Of a stretch of DNA of 64,000 bases, positions 46,440-57,708 are shown piece by piece. The notes under the pieces are model-generated. The model made no database searches, was not told the origin of the DNA, and was given only the letters and a program-made list of their open reading frames with translations. Each line of letters starts with the position of its first letter. The stretch's first letter is position 1. This DNA is from Megalonaias nervosa. Taxonomy: Eukaryota; Mollusca; Bivalvia; Unionida; Unionidae. A program made the position numbers and the translations under genes. The stretch is from contig JAECUM010033746.1 in NCBI GenBank assembly GCA_016617855.1, positions 1 through 64,000 of the forward strand. The letters are read 5' to 3'.

Positions 46440-47060
46440 GCAGCGTTACCAAATTCTATCAGCGCAATTATAAAAGGTCCATTTGGGTCGGGTAAGACGC
46501 AATTATTGCTTAATCTGATAATGAGATGGTTAAAGTGGGATAAGTTGTATTTAAGGGCACCATCGTAGATGATCAGCGATGCTACGATGTGGCTAAAGAT
46601 TTTCTTGAAGAAGCGAAGTCGTTGGATGAAGATGAAGATGAAGATGATAATGATAGTGTTGATTTTATCACCGATATTAATGAAGCTCCATCTGTGGATG
46701 ATCTCGATGGACGTATTAATAATCTCGTAGTATATGATGATGTGATGCTGGACAAACAAGCATATCCAGCTCGGATATTTTCCCGAGGCAGAGACAAAAA
46801 TACCGATGTTATATATGTTACTCGGCGATATACACAAATACCTAAGGTGATCAGAGATAACTGCAATATTTTAGCTGTGTTTAATGGAGCCGATACACAT
46901 ACTCTGCGAAACATTCATCAGACTTGGTGTTCTGGGGATATGGATATGATTAAATTCAAAAATTTCTTCTCAAAAGCGCAAGCTACCCCACACGGATTTA
47001 TCACAATAAATTTACATGATCCTCAGTCCCGATATCATATAGGTCTCGATAAAAATTTTG
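46437..47060 (+). pseudogene. Packaging ATPase of element 2 (frameshifted; SINE inserted at its 3' end)
   Basis: Coding begins with ALPNSISAIIKGPFGSGKTQLLLNLIM, a classic Walker A (46,483-46,505). After a frame change near 46,560 the main ORF runs with an Asp/Glu-rich insert (46,622-46,655), NNLVVYDDVMLD (Walker B, 46,720), RGRDKNTDVIYVTRRYTQIP (sensor region) and a C-terminal HDPQSRYHIGLDKNF. A family-2 SINE then enters. The bases after the SINE (GATTGA) would have ended the gene, so only the last codon or two were displaced. The 5' end abuts the PLA2 fragment head to head, with no room for a promoter, which suggests a deletion there. Confidence 0.83.
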
Positions 47061-47226
47061 TTGTTGTTGTTGTTGTTGTTGTTGGGCTTAACGCCATTTT
47101 TCAGCACACGATAGGTTATACATGGCGGCCAGTATTAATGGTGGAGGAAGAAACCCGGAAATCCGCGGAAAGAACCACCGACCCACGAGAAGCTACTGGC
47201 AAGCTTTCTCACATATCCACATTTTG
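47055..47226 (-). mobile_element. tRNA-derived SINE, family 2, copy B (5'-truncated), in the ATPase gene
   Basis: The reverse complement reads GTGGGTCGGTGGTTCTTTCC, then CTTCCTCCACCATTAATACTGGCC, TGTATAACC and TGTGCTGAAAAATGG...TTAA, ending in (CAA)n. This matches the 3' half of the SINE at 32,780-33,009. ATTTTG flanks both sides (47,055-47,060 and 47,221-47,226). Confidence 0.85.
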
Positions 47227-47234
47227 ATTGAGAA

Positions 47235-47467
47235 ACACAGTAGCAGGGAGGGCGACGACAAAAACTGAGTGTTGAACGTGTAAACGAACACGCCATAAAA
47301 AATGAAAACATAAATGTCAAAAGCATCAATAACAAAAATATACTAACCCAAACAGAAAAGACTTCGGTTTGACGTTATTGACGTTTGTGTTTTTATTTTT
47401 GTAGGAAGCTTTATTTTTCAACGAAATCTCTAATTGAAAAAGTTGTGGGATTCGCCCTCCCTGCTGC
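47235..47467 (-). repeat. Right terminal inverted repeat of element 2
   Basis: Reverse complement of the left repeat; the outer end reads GCAGCAGGGAGGGCGAATCC on the minus strand. Followed at 47,468-47,474 by the TAGCATT duplication. Confidence 0.92.
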
Positions 47468-47644
47468 TAGCATTGAATTTATCATGTTACTTTTTAAATT
47501 CAAGACGGCGGCAAATGAGCTGAAACTGATAAAAATAGGACACAAATTGTGAATTATTTCTTAAACTGACAGAGGCGGAAAGTAGTACTAAAATTCCAAA
47601 GACTGACTAGAATTAGCTGAGACTAAAAAGAAATCTTTAAGATT

Positions 47645-48187
47645 TGTAACAACTTAATGGTTTCAAACTATATAACAGTAAGGAAGTGAAACCAACAATT
47701 TGATAAAAATCAAGAAATAATTTATTTCTTTAACTTAGAAAGTGAAACTTCACAAGGAACGTACAATATTGTAAATTAAATCCCAACTAATCCTAAATGT
47801 CCTGTCACAATTCTAAATGTATAGAATGTTACGAATTAATTCCAAAAGTCTTTCAATTCTTAATGTATGAAAATGATATAATCCACAATGCTTTGTATGC
47901 GTCCTCAATAATCCCAAAATAGTGTTTTAGTCCTAAATGTTAATAAGCACTCTGTAATTCCAATTAATAATTTAAATAAATAATCATTCAAGAATTATAG
48001 CAGAACACAACTTCAGGGACTGAACATAAAACAGGAATGAATAATTGTTTACCAAATCTTTTGATATACAGACCCTCACCTGACATATAATACAACATAA
48101 TGTTCTTCAAAACCTAATAATTTATATTGGAACAAAATTCACAAACCCGTAAACAATGTCAGGTCTTGCACCTAAAATTTAGTAAAT
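47645..48187 (-). repeat. 3' LTR of the Gypsy element (dispersed repeat copy D)
   Basis: Aligns with copy E along its length: AACAATTTGATAAAAATCAA, ATAATTTATTT, CCTGTCACAATTCTAAATGTA, TAGTGTTTTAGTCC, CATAAAACAGGAATGAATAA, TACAGACC, AACCCGTAAACAATGTCA. Confidence 0.75.
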
Positions 48188-48899
48188 TTCTTATTTATTT
48201 CTTTACTCATGACAAATATCATGTAGTCACAAGCTTCATTGATGAACAAAAATCAGGTACACAATATAACTTAGCGTACATAACATCTCCGATAATAAAT
48301 TTAAAAAAATTTATACAAGAAAGTTTTCTTACACATATCAGTCAAATATACATAAGACACTATAATAATTAAAATTACATAGGAAGATATCTTATTAATG
48401 ACACAAAATACGCCAAATAAAGCAATATATAACTTCGATATAGGTAGGAGGGCATATTCAATCACATTATCTTTCCTTCGGACATTTCTAATGTCAATGT
48501 TTTATTCCTGCAGTATCAAACTCTATCTAACAATCTCAGATTATTATTTTTCATTTTGTTAATTAGAGAAAGAGATGTGATCAATGAATCCAATAATCGG
48601 AAAAGGAGCTGAACTAACATACACTTCAAAATGTTGAAAGGATTATGAAACTCATGCATTACTTCTCGATTGGGCAATAATGTTTCATGTATATGTTTAG
48701 TTTTTATTTTAGTAGCGCACTGGATGATCATCTTGAATCAATATCACATCCGCCCTTATACTACTTGCATCAATAAACATTTTAAATAATTGCTGAAAGA
48801 TATGGTACACTCTTAAGAATGGTCTTTTAACTTGTCGAAGATTCCTAACATATGTCAGACCAACGACATTTGCATTTCTAACTCAGCAATTTTATCAGA

Positions 48900-49450
48900 G
48901 GTTCAGCAATTATGGAAAAAAAGTTGAGCAAAATAATATCCAGTCATACCCAAAATTCGCATTAACTTTTGTATGCCTAATTCCTACATAACTTTCTGGA
49001 AAATTCCAGACACAACATTTGACCCATCATCAGATTGGACAGATTTGAGAAGGTCAGCAAGTATAAAAAAATTATTAAAGCTTTTACTATTTATGTCAAC
49101 AAGTATTGATCGCCTGACTTGGTTTTCGGTAAGGGACTGACACAGTCTACCATTATCCTCCCAAATTGTCCGTCAAATGCAGAAAAATAGCTTACAGATG
49201 AGTCAAAGCTATCTTCTGGTTGGGTTTTCCTACCATTTCACAAGTCTGACGAGATCGACATTATTTAGAAACATCACTTTTAATTTTTGGCCAATGAATG
49301 ATTCGTGATCTTGTGATTAGCTTTTATTGACCCTAAATGAAAAGCCAAAGGGGATATCATCGGCAAGACTAAGCATTTCCGGTCGATATCACTTCGGAAC
49401 AACAATTTCATAGCTCACTGACCACTCGTTACCAGCGGGTACTTCCTGTT
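48900..49450 (-). pseudogene. Gypsy integrase N-terminal remnant
   Basis: The minus strand shows NEWSVSYEIVVP and YRPEMLSLADDIPFG, with one stop between them, near 49,430-49,340. This is the usual text just ahead of the zinc-binding HHCC segment of Gypsy integrases (P..yR.evL.lAHd.p.G). Further on, a GKPNQKI phrase near 49,215 matches the stretch after the HHCC region. Everything else is stops. The missing DDE core and missing reverse transcriptase show that pol is mostly deleted. Confidence 0.55.
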
Positions 49451-49721
49451 TTTTTTTTTACTTTCTCATAAGAACTCCATTTTTCACAAAGGAACATGCT
49501 AGTACTTGTGTGGCTTCAGTTTCGCTAATAGCCTTCTGCTAGAAACAGGAGATCTCGTGGACTTTTACGTGATCGACAACGAATGATTGTTTTGGTTTTG
49601 TCACCTTGATTAGAATACAGAGGACAACTGTGATCAATATCGTTTGACTGATCAATACTAAGAGCAAAAATGTCCTCAATTAAAGTTTTACCAAACATGT
49701 TTCAGCTAAAGAAATAATTTT

Positions 49722-50057
49722 CTAATCAACATCATTATTAAGAGCCCTTTTTGTCATGACTCTAGTATATGCACACGCTGGATAGAATTGGGGGATTTCA
49801 TGTTCAATAGGATCAACGTTTTGATCCAAACAAGGCTTGTCAGTTACAAGTGGATTAAACACGACCGTATGTCCAGGCAGGTCACAGCCTTGTAATGAAT
49901 GAATACTCTCAATACATAAAGAAGTCACTGCTCCAACTATTACGGATCCTGAGACTATTTCTGATTCCAAATCGACACAATTCAGAGGAAACTTAACAAA
50001 GCCGCACTCTACTCCCTGAATAAGAACACTTTTACCAGAAGAAGCCTTCTCTGGCAA
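49722..50057 (-). pseudogene. Gypsy aspartic-protease region (retropepsin-like, fragment)
   Basis: A 111-residue minus-strand ORF reads SVLIQGVECGFVKFPLNCVDLESEIVSG, shown here only as landmarks VLIQGVECGF and SEIVSGSVIVGAV, then SLQGCDLPGHTVVFNPLVTDKP, followed by an acidic linker. Animal Gypsy polyproteins have this layout at the end of the retropepsin domain (hydrophobic strand, LVSG.V.VG, then LLGNDLAG...P.V...P). Here NDL has become CDL, and the catalytic DSG lies upstream, near 50,030-50,060, as the DKSAKP/SGKS-like text. The fragment sits in the expected place between gag (to the right) and integrase traces (to the left). Confidence 0.6.
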
Positions 50058-50099
50058 AGGAAAAGTATCTGATTTTAAAAAAAGACTTTGAGAAGCTGC

Positions 50100-50868
50100 T
50101 GTGTTTATTTAATATATTTTTAATAGGGATAGGCTTGGCAGATTTATCAAAAAGTGATATAAAACCTTTCGATATGAACGATTCATAATTCTCCATAATA
50201 GAATCAGCCTGGAGTTTGTTTACCCCATGCAATATATTGCTTTCAATACAAGACCGTGGCCTCGACTTCTTTGAAATAGGAACATTTACAAAAGTTCTAT
50301 CTTTATTCTGCTGCTTATATTTCAACCTGTAGCAATAATAAATTAAGCGCGTTTGCTTTTGCAATATGTGCACGTAGGAAGAGATGCGGATTTCTAAAAG
50401 TTGTTCCTGATTGAGATTTATAAGTAATCGTATGAGACTGAAATGACTTTTTTTTTTTTTTTTACAAAACTGCTGAGAGAAAAACTTATTGACAGTTGAA
50501 ACTTTGTGAGTCAAGGAATAATCGTCCACAGTTCGAGCAGCATTTTCCAAAGTTTCGACCATTTGCTCATGAAGGTAAGTCTTGACATCACTGTGGATGC
50601 AAATCTTGAACTCTGTCTGAGGTAATCGTACTCTTGATTAACCTTTTTGGCTGAACATTGCTTTGCAAATTCGACATGGGTCTGTCCAGGGTTGTGTTCC
50701 AATTTCTAAACATTTGTCTATATGTTCCAGGTGCCAGCTCATAATCCTTTTAGACACAATCATTAACCACATCATAATTAGCACTTTGTAGACTTCACGA
50801 GCTGTGCCAATAAGTACATTTTTGCCTTTGTCTCTGTCTCTCTGTCTGTCTGTCTCTGTCTGTCTATC

Positions 50869-50942
<74 letters not shown>

Positions 50943-51018
50943 CTAGGATTGAGACCATGGAAGTTGAAACTTTCTTAACTCTATTTCCATTTGGTTTTTC
51001 AAAAATTATTCGTTTCAT
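50100..51018 (-). pseudogene. Gypsy gag remnant with zinc-knuckle trace
   Basis: From right to left on the minus strand: GTAREVY (about 50,800), then frames with AYELAPG-like text, WxHNPGQTHVEFAKQ (50,700-50,650), LENAARTVDDYSLTHK (50,550-50,500), and a CTYC...C zinc-knuckle-like piece near 50,375 in a shifted frame. The string capsid-like, VEFA, ADDY.LTHK, knuckle is standard for gag of animal Gypsy elements. A long TCTG/TC microsatellite (50,823-50,940) has expanded inside it. No single frame spans it. Confidence 0.6.
50823..50940. repeat. (TCTG)n/(TC)n microsatellite inside gag
   Basis: TCTGTCTG and TC dinucleotides without interruption at the right end; gives artefactual Arg-Glu ORFs on the minus strand. 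Confidence 0.97.
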
Positions 51019-51400
51019 TTCTTATCAAAACCAGATACAGACTTACTTATCAAACGCAAGACACTAGAATCCAGAACATTCTTTTCCAACAAATACTGAA
51101 TCACAATATCCTTTCTCTCTTGCTTTGTTCAGGAAGCTTTCGCTTGAGAAAGATCATAATGTCTGTCAAGCTCAAGCGACTCGTCCTATTTCATAGACTC
51201 TAACCTTTCCTGGGTGTGATTTGATACAAAACTCTCGACTTTAGATGACATTTTGAATATTTGCTTGTTTCACTAAAGATTTCTCAAATTTGTGAAATTA
51301 AAAGTGTTGACCAGGAACAAAGAAAACTCCGACACAAAGCCAATTTAAATAAATTTTAAAGGGAATTTTACTTTCTCTGAAATGTTTGAAAGAAATTCAG

Positions 51401-51418
51401 TTCCTGGACGAGCTTTCA
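51401..51418 (-). other. Primer-binding-site-like sequence (tRNA-Pro type)
   Basis: The minus strand reads TGAAAGCTCGTCCAGGAA directly inside the 5' LTR. It shares GCTCGTCC and the GG pair with the tRNA-Pro primer site used by many retroelements; three or four bases differ. Confidence 0.5.
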
Positions 51419-51421
51419 GTT

Positions 51422-51963
51422 TCATTACGACTCTGTGGTCTTAAACTATGCAACATTAGGAAACAAAACCAACAATTTGAGAAGAATCAACAAATAATTT
51501 ATTTTAAAAGACACAGAATTGGAACTCAAATCCCAAGTTATCCTAAATCTTCTATCACAAGTCCAAAAGTACAGAATGTTTCGAATAAAATCCAATAGTT
51601 TTGAATGTCTAGCTGTACCACAATGATGCAATGCAGAATGTCGTTTCATGAGTCCTTAATAATCACAAAGTAGTGCTTTAATTAAAAAAAAAGTTCAAGT
51701 TAATGAGTACGTTGTAATTCCTATGAATAATCTGAATAAAGTACATACATACATACATACATACATACATACATACATACATACATACGATTCCAGAGAA
51801 TGATCATAAAACAGGAATAATTTTTTAACAAACTTCTTTATATACAGACTGCCATTTGACATATAACGCAACAGAATCTTCTAGATAACTATTCATTTCT
51901 AATGGGAAAGAAATCACTAACCCGTAAATAATGTCATGTCTTGAACTTAGATTTTAGTAAACA
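51422..51963 (-). repeat. 5' LTR of the Gypsy element (dispersed repeat copy E)
   Basis: Begins (plus) TCATTACGACTCTGTGGTC and ends ATTTTAGTAAACA, so the minus-strand form starts TGTTTAC. A CATA tetranucleotide microsatellite (51,742-51,789) has expanded in it. Confidence 0.75.
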
Positions 51964-52030
51964 TATAGGGTAACCTCAGTCAATTGAAGACTGACTGCTC
52001 ACAGTGGGTTATCTCCCTTGGCAGTGATAA

Positions 52031-52450
52031 TTAAACTTCCACAGCGATGTAAATTTCGTGGCAAAATGTCACCTGGAGAAAACTGCACTTTGATGACTGC
52101 ATCTTACATGTGATGAGATAAATTACATTCTCTGTTTTGCACGTTTTGTTTGGACAATGTATGTTCCGTTTTTCTCTAGTCACTGTGTTAGAAAATGTCC
52201 TGGTCTCTATCAAATCTTGACAGGTTCTGCACCTTTTATTGCCAGAGAGGCCAGATTTACTAGGGTGGTTTTGGTTAGTGATTGGAGTTAGTGATTGACA
52301 GTGATAATATGACAGTGACAGTGATTGACATGGTCCAAACAAAACGTGCAAAACAGAGAATGTAATTTATCTCATTACATGTAAGATCTGTAGCCTTCGG
52401 AGAAACTAAAAAGCTACACAGAAGGATCAACCTTCATAGATCTGACTAAT
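52031..52450. mobile_element. Penelope-like retroelement fragment (GIY-YIG region) as an inverted duplication
   Basis: The minus-strand ORF (52,031-52,351) carries KRCRTCQDLIETRTF and CKTENVIYLITCK, the Cys-rich linker and first strand of a GIY-YIG-type domain as in Penelope-like elements. The same CKTENVIYLITCK, now followed by GETKKLHRRI-like text, is found on the plus strand at 52,333-52,430. The two are the arms of a near-perfect inverted repeat (52,101-52,160 against 52,328-52,387) with a loop of about 167 bases. Penelope elements often insert with such partial inverted copies. All pieces are truncated. Confidence 0.65.
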
Positions 52451-54143
52451 CGAATAACTTCATGCTTTCATCCCTAAAGAGTTCTCGTACACTTTCCGTT
52501 AACTTTCTATTTTCTTTCCTAATATTGCTAATGCCGTTAATAAAATTATATATAAATTTTATTTTCCATTTTTTTTAATATGAAATAGAAATCTCAACGA
52601 TGTCATTTTGAATTCAATCTCTCACATAGTTCAGGTTACGCTCAACAGTTTTCAAAACATTTCACCTTCTAACAAGTATGTCGTCTGCATGAGGTTCAAT
52701 CTTTCCGATGAAAACTGCCAAATAATAAAGTCGTTTTCATCTCTTAAATCCTCCCCTAACATTCGTCTATCAAACTTATGGTATTATGTTAAATCAGAAT
52801 GAGTCCTCACCGGTTTAAATTCAGTATGGAAACTATTTGTTTTTGTCTTAAAAAATAACAGAAATTGGGAACGTTTTGCTCCGTCCATCTTCTGACAAAG
52901 GAATCTTTCTATGATAGCACTCATATGAAGATCTGAGCTTTTGACATTTCCTTTCCCTAGACAAAATGCGAAGAAAATCTAACCAGTTAAACCTTTGTAA
53001 TTTTATTTCCGACTTTCGATACACAAGTTGTCTTATGAAAACCGAGCTGAGTTTTGCATTAAAACCTTGTGGTAATCAAACTGAGTTAGTTATTCGTAGC
53101 ATCTGGCACATACTGAACACCTAAACGAATCTGATTCGTGTAAACAACTATTCTTGAATGATTCTTCACAAAACATATACTGTGGGCGACATAAAAACTG
53201 TTGTTTTTTTAGCAAACTAGGGGTGCTCCTAAAGAAAATTGTACCTCTGACGTCATAGAAGAAAATTGCCACCAAGCGCAACCATACTGATTGGATCTCG
53301 CACAGGAAGTTATCGAATGTTGTAGGATTTTTTTTTTGAATTCCACTTTTTCAGTGACGTAGGACCGAAGCGTGTTGAGAAATGCAAGGCAACTACCCTA
53401 CACCAACACAGAGTTCTCATGCGCCTAAGTTTCCAATTATTCCGTAACTTATATTTAAAATAATGTAACCATGTCAACAACATTGTAATCAAGTGAAATC
53501 AAGTTCAGAAAACAACATTTGGTTTCAATTCTTTAATCAAAGAAATAGACCGAACTAATGAACCATGAATTTTTATTTTCTACTCCAACACTTTTTGTGC
53601 CGAAACCGAAATAGCGCGAAAGAAGACGTTTTAGTGTGATCCTGCTTCGGTTCAAGTCTCTCGCATAGCTTTTCCGTTGCCGCCCTCGACAGTAAAGATT
53701 AACGCTTGAAAAAGCTATATTGAACGTACGTTTCATTTGTATTATGATTTGTTGGAGTACAGATTTACTTTTAATAGGAATAGGGAATTCAAGCTATGAC
53801 TTTAAAACTTGTATGATAAATTTGAAAACTGTATTTATAGTTCCTCATCTATCTGGGTTCCGCTCTAAATAACGACGAGTTTCATATCATTTTGAAAGCA
53901 TAATTGAAAAGTAGATCATTAACAAAAATTCATCGAAAACGTAATTGAAACAGTTCAAAACATGCATAAGAAATGAATCTATAAATAAATTGATGAAAGA
54001 CAGACAACATGATCATAATCTGTAAGCAGTATGTGTAAGAAGTATTCCTCCCATACAAGAAAAAAAGTTCTTTAGACACAGTATTTGGAATCTTCTTACT
54101 TCCAGGGTAGGGACGCAATTATTCTTTCAGTCTAAATCGTAAA
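52451..54143. other. Intergenic DNA
   Basis: No recognised gene, RNA or repeat family; only short ORFs. Confidence 0.6.
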
Positions 54144-54360
54144 ATAAACTCAAATTACCGTGTTCCTTATTACGACTAATAAACTCAAATTACCGTGTTC
54201 CTTATTACGACTAATAAACTCAAATTACCGTGATCCTTATTACGACTAATAAACTCAAATTACCGTGTTCCTTATTACGACTAATAAACTCAAATTACCG
54301 TGTTTCTTATTACGACTAATAAACTCAAATTACCGTGTTCCTTATTACGACTAATAAACA
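54144..54360. repeat. 35-bp tandem repeat, about six copies
   Basis: Unit ATAAACTCAAATTACCGTGT followed by TCCTTATTACGACTA, nearly identical between copies (T/A and C/T variants in copies 3 and 5). Confidence 0.97.
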
Positions 54361-54497
54361 AGAGATTATTTAAGAAACTAATGAGCAGAGTTTGAACGAA
54401 AAATAAATTATTGATCCAATTGTGTTGCTTTTCTCAATGGAACCTCTTGTATGAGATATACTAAAAAGCAAAGTTTGCGCTTCTATTTACATTTGGC

Positions 54498-54499
<2 letters not shown>

Positions 54500-54581
<82 letters not shown>
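54500..54581. repeat. (AT)n microsatellite
   Basis: Uninterrupted AT dinucleotides. Confidence 0.98.
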
Positions 54582-54587
<6 letters not shown>

Positions 54588-54589
54588 AG

Positions 54590-56457
54590 ATCCCGTGCAA
54601 ATTAGAAAAAGACGGTATCATAATAATTACTTCCAGTAAATGAATACTTTCATACATTTCCACCTATAATAGCATTGTCTCTGAAGAGGTTATCTGAAAT
54701 TTATTGAATATAATTGGATCCTTCTCGCAAATACAACATCAACATGGAAATGTCATCCAAAATTTAGTATACTTACTGGCTGTTCATATCATTTTGTAGA
54801 AAGGACAGGATAGACGTGTGAAGTGAAACTCGTAGCAATGCCAGATGTGACCTTGACGCTTTATGACGTCACATTATTGTTGCGCTTTTGAAAGCACGTG
54901 CATTTCCTAAGATGCGCAACGCAGATAGCGAGAAATTTCTGTTTTTCGAATATTCATCTGTTCAAAGAACTACTGAACAGACGCAAAACCTTTCCTTCTT
55001 TTTCAGTTTGAAAATGAAAGTCAGTAATAAGCAAGCACCAAACTTTACCAAATTTTGCCTGGAAACTTTTCTCTCTCTCTCTCTCTCTCTCTCGATCGAT
55101 CGATCGAGAGAGAGAGAGAGACCTTAAAATTATAAAATGTATCAATACTTTGTATCTCTGCATATATGTTTTCTTTTTATGTATGTGCTTATGTTTTCAA
55201 TTATTCTAATATGTTCATGCTTATTGATAAAATTTCAAATGTCTGTGGATAAATATTGCAAGACTGGTTCCGTGGCCCATAGATAGGAACACATTAAAAA
55301 AGGGATGTAATTATACAAAGTTCTTCAATAGAGTAGTAAAGGGTAACTAATTTATCTCCCTTATATTATCGCTTCGGCAACCATTTCACCTACCAATAAA
55401 CCAATGTCACAGAAAATAAAATCATGTGCGCGTAAATCGTGTGCATCTGTTTTGTTCCATCTGTTGGCTGTTCATCCTTAAACATCTACTTATGTCTGGA
55501 CTTCCATCAAGAAAGCATTTAACAAATGTTTGCAAGGTGGATTTCCAAAATTAGCTCTGTTTTCTCTTAAGAAATCATTTGAGTGTTGGATATAAGTGAT
55601 ATCAATAGTTCGTCAATGTAAATCCATCCTACGAAGCAGCTTCTTATATTTTTTTTGGTATAAACAGTTGCGGCCTGGTGTGAGTTATCGCAAATCTTTA
55701 CATAATACCAATGATCATGTCTAGCTAAAACGCACTAGGACCCACTAAATAGGTTAAAATGCAGAGCAAATACAGCAACATTGCGTTTAAGTAAATAAAA
55801 ACAAACAGTTATTACATTTAGGTCAAATTTCGAAGATATGCCATTGCTAATTTAAACAATAAATCTAAAATTCTACATTATTCTGCGAATTAGGGTGCGC
55901 GGCATTTATAAATTGATTGTGTGTTTCGTATTATTTTAATTAGACTGTGTATTAGACGGAAGGTGTGAGTGTTGGTTAGTAAGAGGATGTGTTGGTCCAT
56001 ACTTGTGATGTTGGTCTGTAAGATGGCATGTTGTTCAGCGGATGCCAATGTTTTTCGCAGTACCTTTTCCCTTGTCCCACTCTTCATCCTATCAACGTTT
56101 ATCAGTAACCATTCCCCTTATCGCCAGGAGATCGTACTTATGCAGTCATATTTTGAATACCCCTTGAAGCCACATGGTCGTATTTTCAATGTGGCGACCA
56201 TAAGTTTAATTCCCCTTGTGGCCAGAGGATAATTTTTGTCGCCAGGGTATCATCATACTAATATTTGATCTCACTTGGAATCTGGCCCTGCCTTGTTCTT
56301 TAATCTTTAGAGATCATCTAGAAAGGGATCTATTTGGGAGCCATAACTGTAACAGCTGGTAAAGAGCTCCAAAAATAATTGACATTAGGAAATAAAACTG
56401 CACTCAAAGACATATGTGGCGGTTGTAATGTGCTAAGTTTTAGAGAATGATTTGATC
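54590..56457. other. Intergenic DNA with a TC/GATC/GA palindromic tract
   Basis: At 55,072-55,122 a (TC)n run, four CGAT units and a (GA)n run form a self-complementary block. No gene recognised elsewhere. Confidence 0.7.
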
Positions 56458-56720
56458 TTACGTTTCACAGATGCGGGAATGAAGGTCATGCGATGCAGTA
56501 GTCATCTGGTGAAAGAGATTTCCTCCATCAGAGTTGTACACTTGAGCAAGATCATGAACTATAGGAACGTTGTTGATGATTTTGAATAACATTGTCAGCT
56601 GTTTGCTTTTCCTTGTTTCCGCCCACTCCCAGCCAAGTTGTTCAGTCATCTCTCTATTTTGGTATCTGTTGGTAGTTTATCTCGCTGCACAACATAACTG
56701 CGTCTTGACTTTGTATTTAT
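56458..56720 (-). pseudogene. LINE reverse-transcriptase C-terminal fragment
   Basis: The minus strand reads TKIER-like text, then LGWEWAETRKSKQLTMLFKIINNVPIVHD (landmarks LGWE and LTMLFKIINN). This is the usual ending of non-LTR retrotransposon ORF2 proteins (L.W..L..RR...RL.M.FKI...). The reading is open for 63 codons from the ATG at 56,649, with a frame change just upstream. An (AAT)n tract begins at 56,737. It is not in the same family as the LINE at 61.4-63.3 kb. Confidence 0.5.
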
Positions 56721-56732
56721 CAAAGTTAGTGT

Positions 56733-56736
<4 letters not shown>

Positions 56737-56800
<64 letters not shown>

Positions 56801-56802
56801 TT
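56737..56802. repeat. (AAT)n microsatellite
   Basis: About 22 AAT units. Confidence 0.97.
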
Positions 56803-57675
56803 TTAATTATAATCAGCAAAATGTACAAGTAGATTGCATTTAAATATGAATAAATCATATAATATTAACGCAATAAGACAGATGAACTAAATTTACTATT
56901 TCTAGTGACAAACTGGAGATGATCGCTAATTATTACAAATCTTTGGCTCTTTTAAGATGGACGTTTCTCATATAAAAATATTTTAAAACTTTTTAAACGT
57001 TATGAGCATGATTTAGTTTTAACTGTTTTACTCCTTCATTTACTTTCAGCATTGCCACATTCTCAAATTCATACTCTCCTTTGTTTGACATGGGTTAAAG
57101 GTTATTAATAAATCTTGTATTTTTATTTTATGCTATATATTTTTTTTTAGAATCTTTTACCAGTTCCAGCATGCCACAAAGAACATGAATAGACAAACTT
57201 ACACTGTATTAGAGAAGGATATATATTGTTGTTGTTTTCAGCGGTAAAGACTGATCATGTCTTAAAAAAATGAACCTTACATGTTTTTTAGTTGCATATC
57301 GACTATGCATTCACCCGAGAGTGAGTCATCAGTCTGGACACGTAAATATTTAAAACACTTGTCAGAATTTAAGAATAGGGTCATCTAACAATAGGACTCC
57401 AGAATGGAATGGACAGGTGTGACATTTGCAGAGGTGTGGTTTGAGGGTTGCTGATGCGTAGGTACTTTTATAACAAACCCAACATCCTATTAGCAGTTTT
57501 CGCTGTTCGGTCAATAAGAATGACTGAAATATATTATTTGTGATTAGAAAAAATATTACTTTATTGCATATTTTTTTTATTATTAATCATTTTACAATAA
57601 TAATTTGGTAACCACTAAATCTCAGTAACTTCTTGAAAAAAAAAATTAAAAAAAAAAAAACCAAAGCAAAAAACA

Positions 57676-57708
<33 letters not shown>

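Larger units (their letters stand above)
35479..47467. mobile_element. Element 2: complete-ended Polinton-like element with polymerase-helicase fusion
   Basis: About 12.0 kb bounded by terminal inverted repeats (35,479-35,727 and 47,235-47,467) and a 7-bp direct repeat. From left to right it contains a broken virion-type gene, a membrane protein, a penton-like gene, minisatellites, an unknown ORF, an HNH nuclease, a zinc-ribbon protein, a family-B polymerase fused to an SF1 helicase, a second HNH, a PLA2-integrase, and a packaging ATPase ending at the right repeat. I find no major capsid or protease gene. The polymerase type and integrase C-terminus differ from element 1, so it is a different lineage, not a duplicate. 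Confidence 0.9.
47645..51963 (-). mobile_element. Decayed Ty3/Gypsy LTR retrotransposon
   Basis: Two direct repeats of about 540 bp (47,645-48,187 and 51,422-51,963) flank minus-strand gag, protease and integrase traces. The minus-strand 5' LTR is at the right. Directly inside it, TTCCTGGACGAGCTTTCA (51,401-51,418) is the reverse complement of a degenerate tRNA-Pro primer-binding site (compare GCTCGTCCxGG). The internal region is only about 3.2 kb, so reverse transcriptase and RNase H are missing or unrecognisable. No matching target duplication is visible. Confidence 0.75.

Noticed and set aside
50638..51018. Arg-Glu/Thr-Asp-Arg-Gln rich ORF as a coiled-coil gene
   Set aside because: Made by a TC/TCTG microsatellite expanded within Gypsy gag.
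54144..54360. CRISPR-like array
   Set aside because: A 35-bp unit with no spacers; an ordinary tandem satellite.
56570..56806. ORF ending in a poly-Asn tail
   Set aside because: Poly-Asn comes from the (AAT)n tract; the rest is antisense to a LINE fragment.
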